A stretch of 64,000 nucleotides of DNA from CAZNPH01 sp964574985 (GTDB lineage Bacteria > Bacteroidota > Bacteroidia > Bacteroidales > SM23-62). Location of the stretch: contig CAZNPH010000003.1 in the NCBI GenBank assembly GCA_964574985.1, forward strand, positions 1 to 64,000, given 5' to 3'. The notes below the pieces were generated by a model, which worked only from the letters and a program-made list of their open reading frames with translations, was not told the origin of the DNA and did not search any database. Within the stretch, counting starts at the first letter, position 1; each line of letters starts with the position of its first letter. A program made the position numbers and the translations under genes. This document shows, piece after piece, positions 24,615 through 33,143 of the stretch.

Positions 24615-25594
24615 ACATGAAAACAAAATACATGGGACTGGATCTGCGAAATCCCGTTATTGTATCCAGCAGCGGACTTACCGGCAACCCGGAGGCCATC
24701 AGTAAATGTGAGAAAAACGGTGCCGGAGCCGTGGTCCTGAAATCCCTTTTTGAGGAACAGATCTCCGCCGAGATTGAATCCAGGCTGGAAAAAGACAGCA
24801 TGTATTTCTGGTATCCGGAAGCACGCGAATATGTGAAAAGCTTCTCGGGCAAATACAGTCTGGAGAAATATCTTGATCAATTGAAAAAGGCAAAATCATC
24901 GGTAAAAATCCCGCTCATTGCAAGCATTAACTGCGTTACCCACACCAAATGGATCGAATTTGCCAAAGAGATCGAACAGGCGGGAGCCGATGCGCTGGAG
25001 CTCAATATCAACATTTCGCCCAGCGACCAGGATGAACCCGGGAGCATCGAAGAACGATATATACAAATTGTAAAAGAAGTCAAAAAAAGCACCGGACTGC
25101 CGGTTGCGGTCAAGATCGGTTTCTACTTTACCAATCTGCTCACCATGGTCAAATCGCTGGCGGGGGAAAAAGCCGATTCGGTCGTCATGTTCAACCGTTT
25201 CTTCCGTCCCGATATCGATATCAATGAGGTCAGACCGGTGACCGGGAACTATTACAGCTCGCCGGGGGAGATCACCCTGGCCCTGCGGTGGATCGCCCTG
25301 TTGTCCGGAAAAGCGGACTGCGATCTGGTGGCAGCCACGGGCATCCATGATGCGGAAGGAACCATCAAATGCATCATGGCCGGTGCCACAGCCGTTCAAT
25401 TGTGTACCATACTGTACCGGAACGGACTCAAACAGATCGGGGTGATCCTGAAGGACATGGAATCCTGGATGAAAAAGAAGAACTACGGCAGTATTGCTGA
25501 TTTCAGTGGATTGCTTGCCAACAAAAAGGAATATACCCCCGAACTGGAAAGGATCCAGTTCATGAAAAGGAACTTTGATATGGATGAGCTCTGA
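24611..25594 (+). CDS. Dihydroorotate-dehydrogenase-like FMN enzyme
   Basis: This TIM-barrel protein of the PyrD family starts MGLDLRNPVIVSSSGLTG, with ELNINISPSD and GLPVAVKIGF in the barrel and LVAATGIHDAEGTIKCIMAGA at the phosphate-binding end. In true class 1 PyrD the catalytic base is a Cys in a loop of the type NxSCPN; here that region reads NINISPSD without Cys, so it may not be a biosynthetic PyrD. Such PyrD-like proteins are common as uncharacterised genes. It is translationally coupled to hoxW (ATGA) and to mtaB, suggesting shared transcription with the redox operon. Confidence 0.82.
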   Translation: MNMKTKYMGLDLRNPVIVSSSGLTGNPEAISKCEKNGAGAVVLKSLFEEQISAEIESRLEKDSMYFWYPEAREYVKSFSGKYSLEKYLDQLKKAKSSVKIPLIASINCVTHTKWIEFAKEIEQAGADALELNINISPSDQDEPGSIEERYIQIVKEVKKSTGLPVAVKIGFYFTNLLTMVKSLAGEKADSVVMFNRFFRPDIDINEVRPVTGNYYSSPGEITLALRWIALLSGKADCDLVAATGIHDAEGTIKCIMAGATAVQLCTILYRNGLKQIGVILKDMESWMKKKNYGSIADFSGLLANKKEYTPELERIQFMKRNFDMDEL

Positions 25595-26909
25595 CCTGAT
25601 CATAAACCGCAGGCGGATTGCATTCAAGACCCTGGGCTGCAAACTGAACCAGTTTGAGACCGAATCCCTGGTTTCCCGCTTCCACCGCTCAGGATACGAT
25701 ATTGTCGATTTCAATCAGAAAGCGGACATTTACCTGATCAATACCTGCACTGTCACCAAACAGGCCGACCGGAAATCCAGGCAGGCGGTTACAGGCGCCC
25801 ACAGAAGGAACCGGGATGCAGTCATCGTGGTAACCGGCTGCGTGGTGAATAACCGGTCCGGATGGCTGAAAGATGATTGTCCGGCCACCTACCAGGTGAA
25901 CAACCGGCAAAAAAGTTCCATATTCGGGCTGGTGGAATCACACTTCAGCGGGAATTCCCCATTCACAGGGAAACCGGCCGGCGGGGTTTTCCGTTTTGAA
26001 CCGGCTGTCCACACCTTTCATACCCGGAGTTTCATCAAAATACAGGACGGCTGCGACAACTACTGCACATTCTGTATTGTTCCCCACGTCAGGGGACGTT
26101 CCGTCAGCCGCCCCCCGGAAAATATCCTGAAAAATTTGCGCGCCGTGCTTGATTCCGGTTTCCGGGAAATTGTTCTGACCGGGGTAAATCTGGAACAATA
26201 CGCATACGGAAACACACGATTTGAGGATCTGGTCAAAATGATCCTGGAACAGACAGGAGACTTCAGGATAAGGATCTCCTCCCTGGAAGCAGACAGGATC
26301 GGACCGGATTTCTCCGCTCTTTTCGCACATCCCGGATTGGCCCCTCATCTGCATCTTTGCCTGCAAAGCGGATCGGACAAAATCCTGCGCAAGATGAAAA
26401 GAAAGTATACGATCCGTTCCTTTATGGACATTGTCTACGGATTCAGGAAGCGGTATGCGGATTTCAATTTTACCACCGACATCATGGCGGGCTTTCCGGG
26501 GGAAACCGAAGAGGATTTTCGCCAGACCTGCAAGGTGATTGAAGAAGCCCGTTTCGGTCATATACATGTTTTCAGGTATTCTCCCAGGGAGGGCACCCCT
26601 GCCGCCAACATGCCCGGTCAAATCCCGGATCCGGTCAAAAAAGAAAGAAGCCGGATCATCCGGGAAATATCCGGCCGGAGCAAAAGAGCATACAGAAACT
26701 CTCTGGTGGGCGGGAAACAAAAAGTCCTGGTGGAAAAAACCGCCCGCGGAAAACGGGCCAGGGGGTACGGGGAACATTATGTTCCTGTTGAATTCCCGGT
26801 GCCCGGGGCCAGAAGGAATACTTTTTACGACGTACGCCTGACTGGGCTTTCCGGTGGCAAGGACCCGGTCCTCCGGGGAGAAAGGGTCCCGGATCCCTCA
26901 GCCCCCTGA
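25584..26909 (+). CDS. mtaB: MtaB, tRNA ms2t6A37 methylthiotransferase (radical SAM)
   Basis: The N-terminal UPF0004 domain has KTLGCKLNQFETE, TCTVTKQAD and TGCVV, giving the three Cys of the auxiliary cluster. The radical-SAM motif CDNYCTFCIVPHVRG is at about residue 155, and a TRAM-like domain closes the protein. KTLGCKLN is typical of the MtaB branch rather than MiaB, so it likely adds the methylthio group to t6A37 of tRNA. The ATG at 25584 overlaps the upstream gene by 11 bp. Its stop abuts that of the converging transporter gene in the palindrome TGATCA. Confidence 0.92.
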   Translation: MSSDLIINRRRIAFKTLGCKLNQFETESLVSRFHRSGYDIVDFNQKADIYLINTCTVTKQADRKSRQAVTGAHRRNRDAVIVVTGCVVNNRSGWLKDDCPATYQVNNRQKSSIFGLVESHFSGNSPFTGKPAGGVFRFEPAVHTFHTRSFIKIQDGCDNYCTFCIVPHVRGRSVSRPPENILKNLRAVLDSGFREIVLTGVNLEQYAYGNTRFEDLVKMILEQTGDFRIRISSLEADRIGPDFSALFAHPGLAPHLHLCLQSGSDKILRKMKRKYTIRSFMDIVYGFRKRYADFNFTTDIMAGFPGETEEDFRQTCKVIEEARFGHIHVFRYSPREGTPAANMPGQIPDPVKKERSRIIREISGRSKRAYRNSLVGGKQKVLVEKTARGKRARGYGEHYVPVEFPVPGARRNTFYDVRLTGLSGGKDPVLRGERVPDPSAP

Positions 26910-27641
26910 TCACAACCCCAGAAACACGATAGCGAGTCCGCTCACCATAATGGTCGCCCCCGCGATGGTATGCATATGTTTTTCCAGACGCCCGAAAGGC
27001 AGTTTTTTCAACCAGAAGGTCAGCAGGATCACAATGGCCAGCATGGTCAGCACGGTGATCAGTGAAAATACCAGGGCAACCTGAATGATCCCCCAGATGC
27101 TCTGATTTGCTGCCGGGTACATCAGCAGGGGGACCAGAGATTCACAGGGACCAAGCACAAAAATGACCACAAGCAGGAAAGGAGTCAGGGTCTTGTTGTG
27201 GATGTGGTCATGCTTCCCGGAATGGGTATGGATGTGTCCGTGGACCTCTCCGCCATTGTGCAGGTGGCTGTGGGTATGGGGGGGCCCGGTCCTTGCCCTG
27301 TAAATGCCCCAGGTCATATATCCCGCCCCGAACAGTATGATCAGCCAGGCTGCCAGATCACCCCGGAACGCCTCCACGGCTGCAACCCGGTTCAATCCCA
27401 AACCAAGGGTAACACCGATCATTCCGATGATAAAACTGCTCAGTACATGACCCGTACCGCATAGCAAAGTCACCCATACGGTTTTTGCGAGCGGCCAGTT
27501 CCTTGCCCTGGAAATCACCACAAAAGGCAGATAGTGATCGGGGCCCAGGATCGTGTGAATAAAGGCCAGGGAAGCGGCAGTCAGGGTAAGAAGCTGAATG
27601 TTGTTTTCCATAAAAATGCATATTTCTCCGGGAACATACAT
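26910..27641 (-). CDS. UreH/NicO-like nickel or cobalt transporter, His-rich loop
   Basis: It is an inner-membrane protein with about six hydrophobic segments. The first is LAFIHTILGPDHYLPFVV with the HxxxxDH-type metal motif of NicO/UreH proteins. A cytoplasmic loop at about 120-150 is His-rich (HTHSHLHNGG; HGHIHTHSGKHDHIH). Nickel is the sensible substrate because two [NiFe] hydrogenases and HypAB are nearby, but cobalt cannot be excluded. The ATG at 27641 forms TGATG with the upstream stop; the ATG at 27611 (MENN) is an alternative that gives a more typical N terminus. Confidence 0.85.
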   Translation of the reverse strand: MYVPGEICIFMENNIQLLTLTAASLAFIHTILGPDHYLPFVVISRARNWPLAKTVWVTLLCGTGHVLSSFIIGMIGVTLGLGLNRVAAVEAFRGDLAAWLIILFGAGYMTWGIYRARTGPPHTHSHLHNGGEVHGHIHTHSGKHDHIHNKTLTPFLLVVIFVLGPCESLVPLLMYPAANQSIWGIIQVALVFSLITVLTMLAIVILLTFWLKKLPFGRLEKHMHTIAGATIMVSGLAIVFLGL

Positions 27642-28546
27642 CAGGATGGTTCGACGCTGAACATTTTCCCGGTATTGTATCCAAGCATCTCAAAGGCCAC
27701 ATCACGGATGTGTTTTTTATGTTCTGCATCCTCCTCAGGCGACGGAGTCTTTCTGAAGACAGGATCTTTCGCTTCCAGGAATTTTTTCATGCCCGGTTTT
27801 TCCCGGACCCGGATCCCGTTTCCTTCCCGGTCGGCCAGATAAAAATTTATCGGCCCGTTCGCGTTTCCGATCACAAGGTTCTTTTTGCCGAGGGTGCATC
27901 CCGTTGTGAACTGTATGCCGTCCGCAATGCAATTGTGCATGTTCACCCTCGCCTGCAGGTCATGGATATCGGCATGCACACTGATTATCTGCTTGAGGGC
28001 CAGGGATGAAGCCATGACCCCGATGGCGAGTCCGGGACAATAATGCCCGTGAAACATTCCCGCGTAAAGCAGGATCTTTTGTAAGTCCCCTTCCCGCAGC
28101 CATCTTACAATTTCCAGGCGGGGATACTCAAGCAGCTTGGATTCTCTGACCTCTTCCGATTCTCCGCCATTGAACGTTGTATCAATGGCTTTGATGTCCA
28201 GTACGGGAGTCCGGTCAATGGCATCCAGTCCCCAGACTACCAGTTCATTTTCCTTTTTTTCCAGAAGCCGGACCCGGGTAACGCCGATGGGATTCGGCCG
28301 GAAAGGACTTCGGGAGGCAAAAACCCCTTTTGTCTCCCCGGTGATGATCCTTTGCTTCAATTCAAAACCCCGGCTCTTATGTAAATAAAAAACAACATCC
28401 AGGAATTTCAGTTCCCCGATCCTGTGCAAACCCTCGCTGTATTCCGGCAGAATGCGGATGGTACAGGCATGTTTTCTTATTTCATAGGGATCGGCATATT
28501 CCCTGAATCGGCTGCATACGTAACCTATGGGCCTGAGTTTGTTCAT
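27641..28546 (-). CDS. TsaA(TrmO)-FmdE domain fusion
   Basis: Residues 2-125 form a TsaA/TrmO-like domain (PIGYVCS; GVFASRSPFRPNPIGVT; LDAIDRTPVLDIK), the family of SAM-dependent tRNA-Thr m6t6A methyltransferases. From about 160 an FmdE-like domain follows (FHGHYCPGLAIGVMAS; CIADGIQFTTGCTLGKKN), named after formylmethanofuran dehydrogenase subunit E and usually carrying metal-binding Cys/His. The combination suggests a metal- or SAM-linked function beyond tRNA modification. Start at the ATG at 28546, which overlaps the ABC remnant stop (TGATG). It is coupled to the nickel-type transporter downstream. Confidence 0.85.
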   Translation of the reverse strand: MNKLRPIGYVCSRFREYADPYEIRKHACTIRILPEYSEGLHRIGELKFLDVVFYLHKSRGFELKQRIITGETKGVFASRSPFRPNPIGVTRVRLLEKKENELVVWGLDAIDRTPVLDIKAIDTTFNGGESEEVRESKLLEYPRLEIVRWLREGDLQKILLYAGMFHGHYCPGLAIGVMASSLALKQIISVHADIHDLQARVNMHNCIADGIQFTTGCTLGKKNLVIGNANGPINFYLADREGNGIRVREKPGMKKFLEAKDPVFRKTPSPEEDAEHKKHIRDVAFEMLGYNTGKMFSVEPS

Positions 28547-28896
28547 CACCGGTTTTTTGTTGTGGGCACAATATATAAATCTTTCCGGTTCATGATGACA
28601 TCCAGGTCCACACCGTACAGTTTTTTCAGGGTAGCCGGCCTGAGGATCTCCCGGCTACCCGAAGCGAAGACTTCTCCCTTGTTCAGCATGACCAGCCGGC
28701 TGCAGTACCTGACGGCCATGTTCAGGTCATGGATGGCAATCATCACCGTTTTGCCTTCCCCGGAAAGTTTTTTTAGCAAGTCCAGTACTTCCAGCTGGTG
28801 GCGGATATCCAGATTGGCAGTGGGTTCATCGAGCAGTAGCAATTTTGTGTCCTGTGCCAGGGCACGGCCGATAAATACACGTTGCCGCTGCGCCCC
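28546..28896 (-). pseudogene. 3' fragment of an iron/B12-type ABC ATPase (FecE/BtuD family)
   Basis: The fragment starts within the ABC signature (GAQRQRVFIGRALAQD) and continues with Walker B LLLLDEPTANLD, the switch-His segment IAIHDLNMA and a normal C terminus. The P-loop half is missing. Upstream the frame meets TAG (28897-28899) and then foreign sequence from a binding protein. The gene is thus a 5'-truncated remnant without an own start; its stop overlaps the ATG of the TsaA-FmdE gene, showing the former operon structure. Confidence 0.85.
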
Positions 28897-28900
28897 CTAT

Positions 28901-28975
28901 GGATCCGTAGGTCATCAGTACCAGGTCGGGACGGACCGAGGCGATCAGTTCGGGGTCGCCCCGCATGGACTCCGG
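28901..28975 (-). pseudogene. Short fragment of a periplasmic metal/B12-binding protein
   Basis: About 25 residues (GDPELIASVRPDLVLMTYGS is the core) resemble the BtuF/FecB-type solute-binding protein segment with the pattern ELIxxLxPDLVL. It is fused in frame to the preceding TonB-receptor fragment and ends where the ABC fragment begins. Too short for certainty, but its position between receptor and ATPase fits the usual gene order receptor-binding protein-permease-ATPase. Confidence 0.6.
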
Positions 28976-29480
28976 AACGTTGTTGTATCCGTCGCTGCTC
29001 TGGTAAAATCCGGAAAGGGACCTGGTCAGATGTTGATCCGGACTCCCCCCCATCCACAACTCCGGTTTGAAGGTATTGAAGGTCCCGTAACTTATTCCTG
29101 CATCCGCTTCAAACCCTTTTTCCGGTTTCCTGGTGATGATGTTGATGACACCTCCCATGGCGTTGTTCCCGTAAAGAGATGAACCCGGCCCTTTAAATAT
29201 CTCGATCTTCCCGATGCTGTACGGATTCAACCGGTTCCAGTTTACCCCGCCTTCATCCGATGTGTTCATGGGGACCCCGTTCATCAACACCAGGGTCCTT
29301 CCCTGCTCATCACCGCTGACGCCCCGGAGGGTCACCGTGGGCCGCATGCTGTATATTCCCGTGTTTCTGTGAACATTGACACCCGAACACTTCCTTCAGA
29401 GCCACGGTATCCGTAAATACCGGCTGGGCAAACATTTGTCCGGCAGAGAAAAATATTCCGGCCTTGTCAAATAAATTCAT
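28976..29480 (-). pseudogene. TonB-dependent receptor remnant (signal, TonB box, part of plug)
   Basis: The ATG at 29480 opens a signal-like segment ending FAQPVFTDTVALKEV, a typical TonB-box start. The frame then breaks: the rest of the plug continues in another frame near 29385 (GVNVHRNTGIYSMRPTVTLR; LVLMNGVPMNTS; IEIFKGPGSSLYGNNAMGG; VINIITRKPEKGF). The beginning of the plug is deleted and the beta-barrel is cut off after YQSSDGYNN. Two deletions and a frameshift make this a dead gene. The original ligand may have been cobalamin, siderophore or a metal chelate. Confidence 0.85.
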
Positions 29481-30308
29481 TCATACGGCGGGCCAATTGA
29501 TCACCTCTCCTTCCGCGGGAACCCGCATGCGTGCAATGCAGCCGAGGGCATCAGCCTCCCTGCATTGCAGGCGTAAGGCAAATTCCGGCAGACTGAGCGG
29601 GCATGACCGGTTCATATCCTGAATGAAACGGTCGAAATATTCATGCACTATCCTGTCCCTTTCGGTTTGCATATGTTGGGTTATCATGTAAGTAGGTGAT
29701 AAATCCCGTCGGAAACCGGTTAAAATCCGGGAATCAGTCCCGTCAGGCCCCCTGGGGGATATGCTCCAGTGTTTCGAAGGGGGATAGGGAAAACGGTTGT
29801 TGGCATCTGAAAACACAAGCTCTGTTCCCGCCAGATTTTCATAATCCGGTTCCCGCATCAGGGGGCAAAGGACATCACCTGTAAAAAGCACCCGGGATCT
29901 TTTCCCGCCGGCGACAACGGTTTCGAAAAAAAGCATGGATGCGCCCGGCGACCGGTCCCCGTGGAATACAGGAAAAGCGGTCAGGTGCATGCCTTTTATT
30001 TCTTCAAGCGTCACCGGCATACCCGGTTTAAGCTCCCGGTGTGCGGTGATGTCCTGAAGCTGTGGAAATGAAGTGGCAACAGTTTCCCAGCACCGGCGGG
30101 TTGCGTAAAGGGGGATCTTTTTTTGTTTGCGGTGTTGTTTGTGGTAACTCTGGATGATCCAGTCCAGGGCCAGGGTATGATCCAGATGGGAATGGGTAAG
30201 CACAATGGCATCGGGCAGCCGGTTCTCATGGCGGATCAGGAACTGCACAGTGCCATGCCCTGCATCGATCAGGATCTGGCCGTTGATCCTTACGAACAAT
30301 TTGTTCAT
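29481..30308 (-). CDS. MBL-fold metallohydrolase
   Basis: The 275-residue protein has ILIDAGHGT, the zinc motif THSHLDHTLALDW (HxHxDH), FPVFHGDRS and FTGDVLCP of the metallo-beta-lactamase fold. The ending QTERDRIVHEYFD has no clear role. The substrate cannot be deduced; distant relatives are RNase Z-like or hydrolases of small esters. It directly precedes the receptor remnant (the stop lies within ATGAATGA) and follows the peptidase by 12 bp. Confidence 0.8.
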   Translation of the reverse strand: MNKLFVRINGQILIDAGHGTVQFLIRHENRLPDAIVLTHSHLDHTLALDWIIQSYHKQHRKQKKIPLYATRRCWETVATSFPQLQDITAHRELKPGMPVTLEEIKGMHLTAFPVFHGDRSPGASMLFFETVVAGGKRSRVLFTGDVLCPLMREPDYENLAGTELVFSDANNRFPYPPSKHWSISPRGPDGTDSRILTGFRRDLSPTYMITQHMQTERDRIVHEYFDRFIQDMNRSCPLSLPEFALRLQCREADALGCIARMRVPAEGEVINWPAV

Positions 30309-30320
30309 GGCTTCACCATT

Positions 30321-32480
30321 CTATTCGTATACCAGGTCCATTTCATCGATCAAATGGGAAGCTCCGGCAAATTTATCGATCAGGAACAGGACATACCGGA
30401 TGTCCACCATGATGTTCCTGCAATAACGGGGATCGTAACGATAATCGCTCATGGTGCCTTCCCAGTTCCTGTCAAAATTGAGTCCGATCAGCTCCCCTCC
30501 GGCATTCAGGACCGGACTTCCCGAATTGCCGCCGGATGTATGGTTGTCTGCAATGAAACATACCCGCATGGTATCGTCCGGGGCATACCTGCCATAATCC
30601 TTTGCCCTGTATAATTGCTGTAATTTGGAGGGGACAGTGTAATGGTCAACATCCGGATCGGCCTTTTCCATAATCCCCCCCAAAGTAGTGAAATGCCCGT
30701 ATTCCACCGCATCTGCCGGAGAATACCCCTTTACCTGTCCGTATGCCACACGCATGGTAAAATTTGCATCGGGATAAAACAGCCTGTCCTTTTCCATTCT
30801 CTTCAGTCCTTCCAGATACAAACGGTTCAGGGCATCCAGTTCTTCCCTGAAAAGGTCATACTGCAGGTAAACGTCTGTCATGATCTTCCGGAATCCGGTA
30901 TACAACTCATAGGCAGGATCTTTCCGTAAAAGCCTCAGTGCATGCCGGTCAGGACGTTCAAGCACCCGGGTTAGCTTCTCCGGCCTGAGAAAAACGGTTT
31001 TCCGGAATACCCGGCCGGCATACTTCCGTATATCTCCCCCGAACCGTTCATCAATATATTCAAAAACCGGGGGATGGAATTCCGGTTCGATATCCTTACG
31101 ATAAATCTCCAGGAGGCGGACAAACATTTCGCGGTCTGTTCCCTCATGGTAACGGTCGTGAAAATCACCGGCCAGCTGCCGGAGTCTGGCGGCCAGCTTT
31201 TCTCTTTCCGCTTCACCGGGATCCGCCATCCGGAGCATTTCCATCCTGACCGCGAATACGGATATGAAATCCATCAATTCGATGGCCATAACCACTTCAT
31301 AATAATATTCATTGGGGAGCACGAAATGACTGAGATGGTCACACAATGTCCTGATTTTCTCCAGGAGTCCGCCATATCCTGCCTCAAGTCCGGGTGCGGA
31401 AGCAATCCATTGTCTGAACTTTTCCTCCCGTGTTCTTTTTACTTCCACAGCCCCTGTACGGTCCAGCCCCCGGAGCATGCCGATCCATTTTTTCCATCCG
31501 TTGGAGACATGCGCATAACGGGAAGCATATTGGATCCTGAGTGCTTCGTCTTTCTTCATAACCGAATCCAGTATCTCCATCCTGGCCGACCGAACCCGGA
31601 TCTTTTTCGGCATGGCAAGTTCCGTCTCCAATTCCATTTCTGCAGCGGTCACATACTCGCGGGTACTGCCAGGATATCCCATGACCATGGTAAAATCCCG
31701 GGGCACATAACCTTCCAGGGAAAGGGATAATGACTTTTTGGGATGGTAGGGCACATTCTCCAGATCATACGGCGCCGGCCGGTTGTTATTGTCTGCATAG
31801 ATCCTGAACAGGGAAAAATCACCGGTATGGCGCGGCCACATCCAGTTGTCGGTGTTGCCTCCGAAATTGCCAATGTCCGAAGGAGGAGCGGCCACCAGCC
31901 GTACATCCCCGAATAACTCATACAGGAAAAGATAATATGCCTTCCCGTAATAGAAAGGTTTGACATCAGCCTGATAATGATTGTCCCTGACGGCCCGTTC
32001 CTCAATTTCCAGGATCCGCTCGTTCACCGCCCTGAGCCGGCTGTCTTCGTTGATGGCTCCGGCGGCTGCCACCAGTACACTGTCGGTCACATCCTCGATC
32101 TTCACCAGAAATGACACACTGAGGTCCGGGCATGGTATCTCCTGATCCCTGTCTCCTGCCCAGAATCCGTTTTCCAGGTAATCATGCTCCACTGTGCTGT
32201 GCGCCTGAACATAACTCAGTCCGCAATGATGATTGGTGATCACCAGCCCCTGTTCGGAGATCACTCCACCGGTGCATCCCCGCCCGAAAATCACCACCGC
32301 GTCTTTCAGACTTGCATGATTGATGCTGTAGATGTCCTCTGCCGTCAACCGCAATCCTTTTTCCTGCATTCGCGAAATGACCGTCTCATCCAACAGGAGC
32401 GGAAACCAGAACCCCTCATCGGCGCGCGTTAAAGGTAAAACGCCGGCAAAGACCATAAAAACAATCAGGAATTTTTTCAT
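30321..32480 (-). CDS. S46-family dipeptidyl peptidase, DPP11-like
   Basis: It is a 719-residue exopeptidase with an N-terminal signal peptide (FLIVFMVFAGVLPLTRA), so it is periplasmic or envelope-bound. The chymotrypsin-like triad is visible: His in TNHHCG, Asp in GGNTDNWMWPRH and Ser in SGGNSGSPV. An Arg lies 18 residues after the catalytic Ser (in NFDRNWEG). In characterised S46 enzymes Arg at this spot gives DPP11 specificity for Asp/Glu at P1, whereas DPP7 has Gly. A role in amino-acid fermentation by releasing acidic dipeptides is likely. Confidence 0.92.
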   Translation of the reverse strand: MKKFLIVFMVFAGVLPLTRADEGFWFPLLLDETVISRMQEKGLRLTAEDIYSINHASLKDAVVIFGRGCTGGVISEQGLVITNHHCGLSYVQAHSTVEHDYLENGFWAGDRDQEIPCPDLSVSFLVKIEDVTDSVLVAAAGAINEDSRLRAVNERILEIEERAVRDNHYQADVKPFYYGKAYYLFLYELFGDVRLVAAPPSDIGNFGGNTDNWMWPRHTGDFSLFRIYADNNNRPAPYDLENVPYHPKKSLSLSLEGYVPRDFTMVMGYPGSTREYVTAAEMELETELAMPKKIRVRSARMEILDSVMKKDEALRIQYASRYAHVSNGWKKWIGMLRGLDRTGAVEVKRTREEKFRQWIASAPGLEAGYGGLLEKIRTLCDHLSHFVLPNEYYYEVVMAIELMDFISVFAVRMEMLRMADPGEAEREKLAARLRQLAGDFHDRYHEGTDREMFVRLLEIYRKDIEPEFHPPVFEYIDERFGGDIRKYAGRVFRKTVFLRPEKLTRVLERPDRHALRLLRKDPAYELYTGFRKIMTDVYLQYDLFREELDALNRLYLEGLKRMEKDRLFYPDANFTMRVAYGQVKGYSPADAVEYGHFTTLGGIMEKADPDVDHYTVPSKLQQLYRAKDYGRYAPDDTMRVCFIADNHTSGGNSGSPVLNAGGELIGLNFDRNWEGTMSDYRYDPRYCRNIMVDIRYVLFLIDKFAGASHLIDEMDLVYE

Positions 32481-32536
32481 ATGCTTATTTTTTTACTGCC
32501 CCGAACCTTCAACCCGGCCGGCCGGCCGGCGGAAAC

Positions 32537-33130
32537 TCATTCACTGATGAAACGTTCCAGTTCAACATAAAGTTCCTGCACTGGAAGTCCGACCACATTG
32601 AAATATGATCCCTCGATCCTTTTGATCCCTGCATAGCCGATCCATTCCTGAATGCCATATGCGCCCGCCTTGTCATAGGGTTCGAAATGATCGACGTAGA
32701 AATCGATCTCCGATCGGTTCAGTTCCCTGAAAAACACACAGGTGGAACTGTGAAAAGTACGCAGGCGCTCTGATGACCGGATGGCAACACCGGTGATTAC
32801 TTCATGCCGGTTCCCGGAAAGTTCGTTCAACATGCAACGGGCTTCTTCACGGTCCGAGGGTTTGGGAAGCACCCTGCCGTTTCTCCAGACAATGGTGTCG
32901 GCTGTAATGAAAAGCGTGCCCTGCGGGACGTCAGCCACAATGCCTGTGGCTTTTTGCCCGGCCAGGTATTCAGGGATGCCGTACCGGTCAAGATGTCCCG
33001 GGAATTCTTCCGGATCCTCTTCCGGGATCCGGACCTCAAAGGGGATCCGGAGTCCTTTCATCAGTTCATGTCTTCTCGGTGACCGGGTGGCCAGCACGAT
33101 TTTGTATTCTTTCAATTGATCAAGCAACAT
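32537..33130 (-). CDS. maf: Maf-family nucleoside triphosphate pyrophosphatase
   Basis: The N terminus has VLATRSPRRHELMKGL, the (S/T)xSPRR nucleotide-binding signature, followed by FITADTIVW and GVAIRSSE with the catalytic Asp. The C terminus contains DKAGAYGIQ, also conserved in Maf. The 197-residue protein probably hydrolyses dTTP/UTP or modified nucleotides. It stands in the order kdsC - ubiA-type - maf that is usual in Bacteroidota. Confidence 0.94.
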   Translation of the reverse strand: MLLDQLKEYKIVLATRSPRRHELMKGLRIPFEVRIPEEDPEEFPGHLDRYGIPEYLAGQKATGIVADVPQGTLFITADTIVWRNGRVLPKPSDREEARCMLNELSGNRHEVITGVAIRSSERLRTFHSSTCVFFRELNRSEIDFYVDHFEPYDKAGAYGIQEWIGYAGIKRIEGSYFNVVGLPVQELYVELERFISE

Positions 33131-33143
33131 AGCACCTCCGGAA

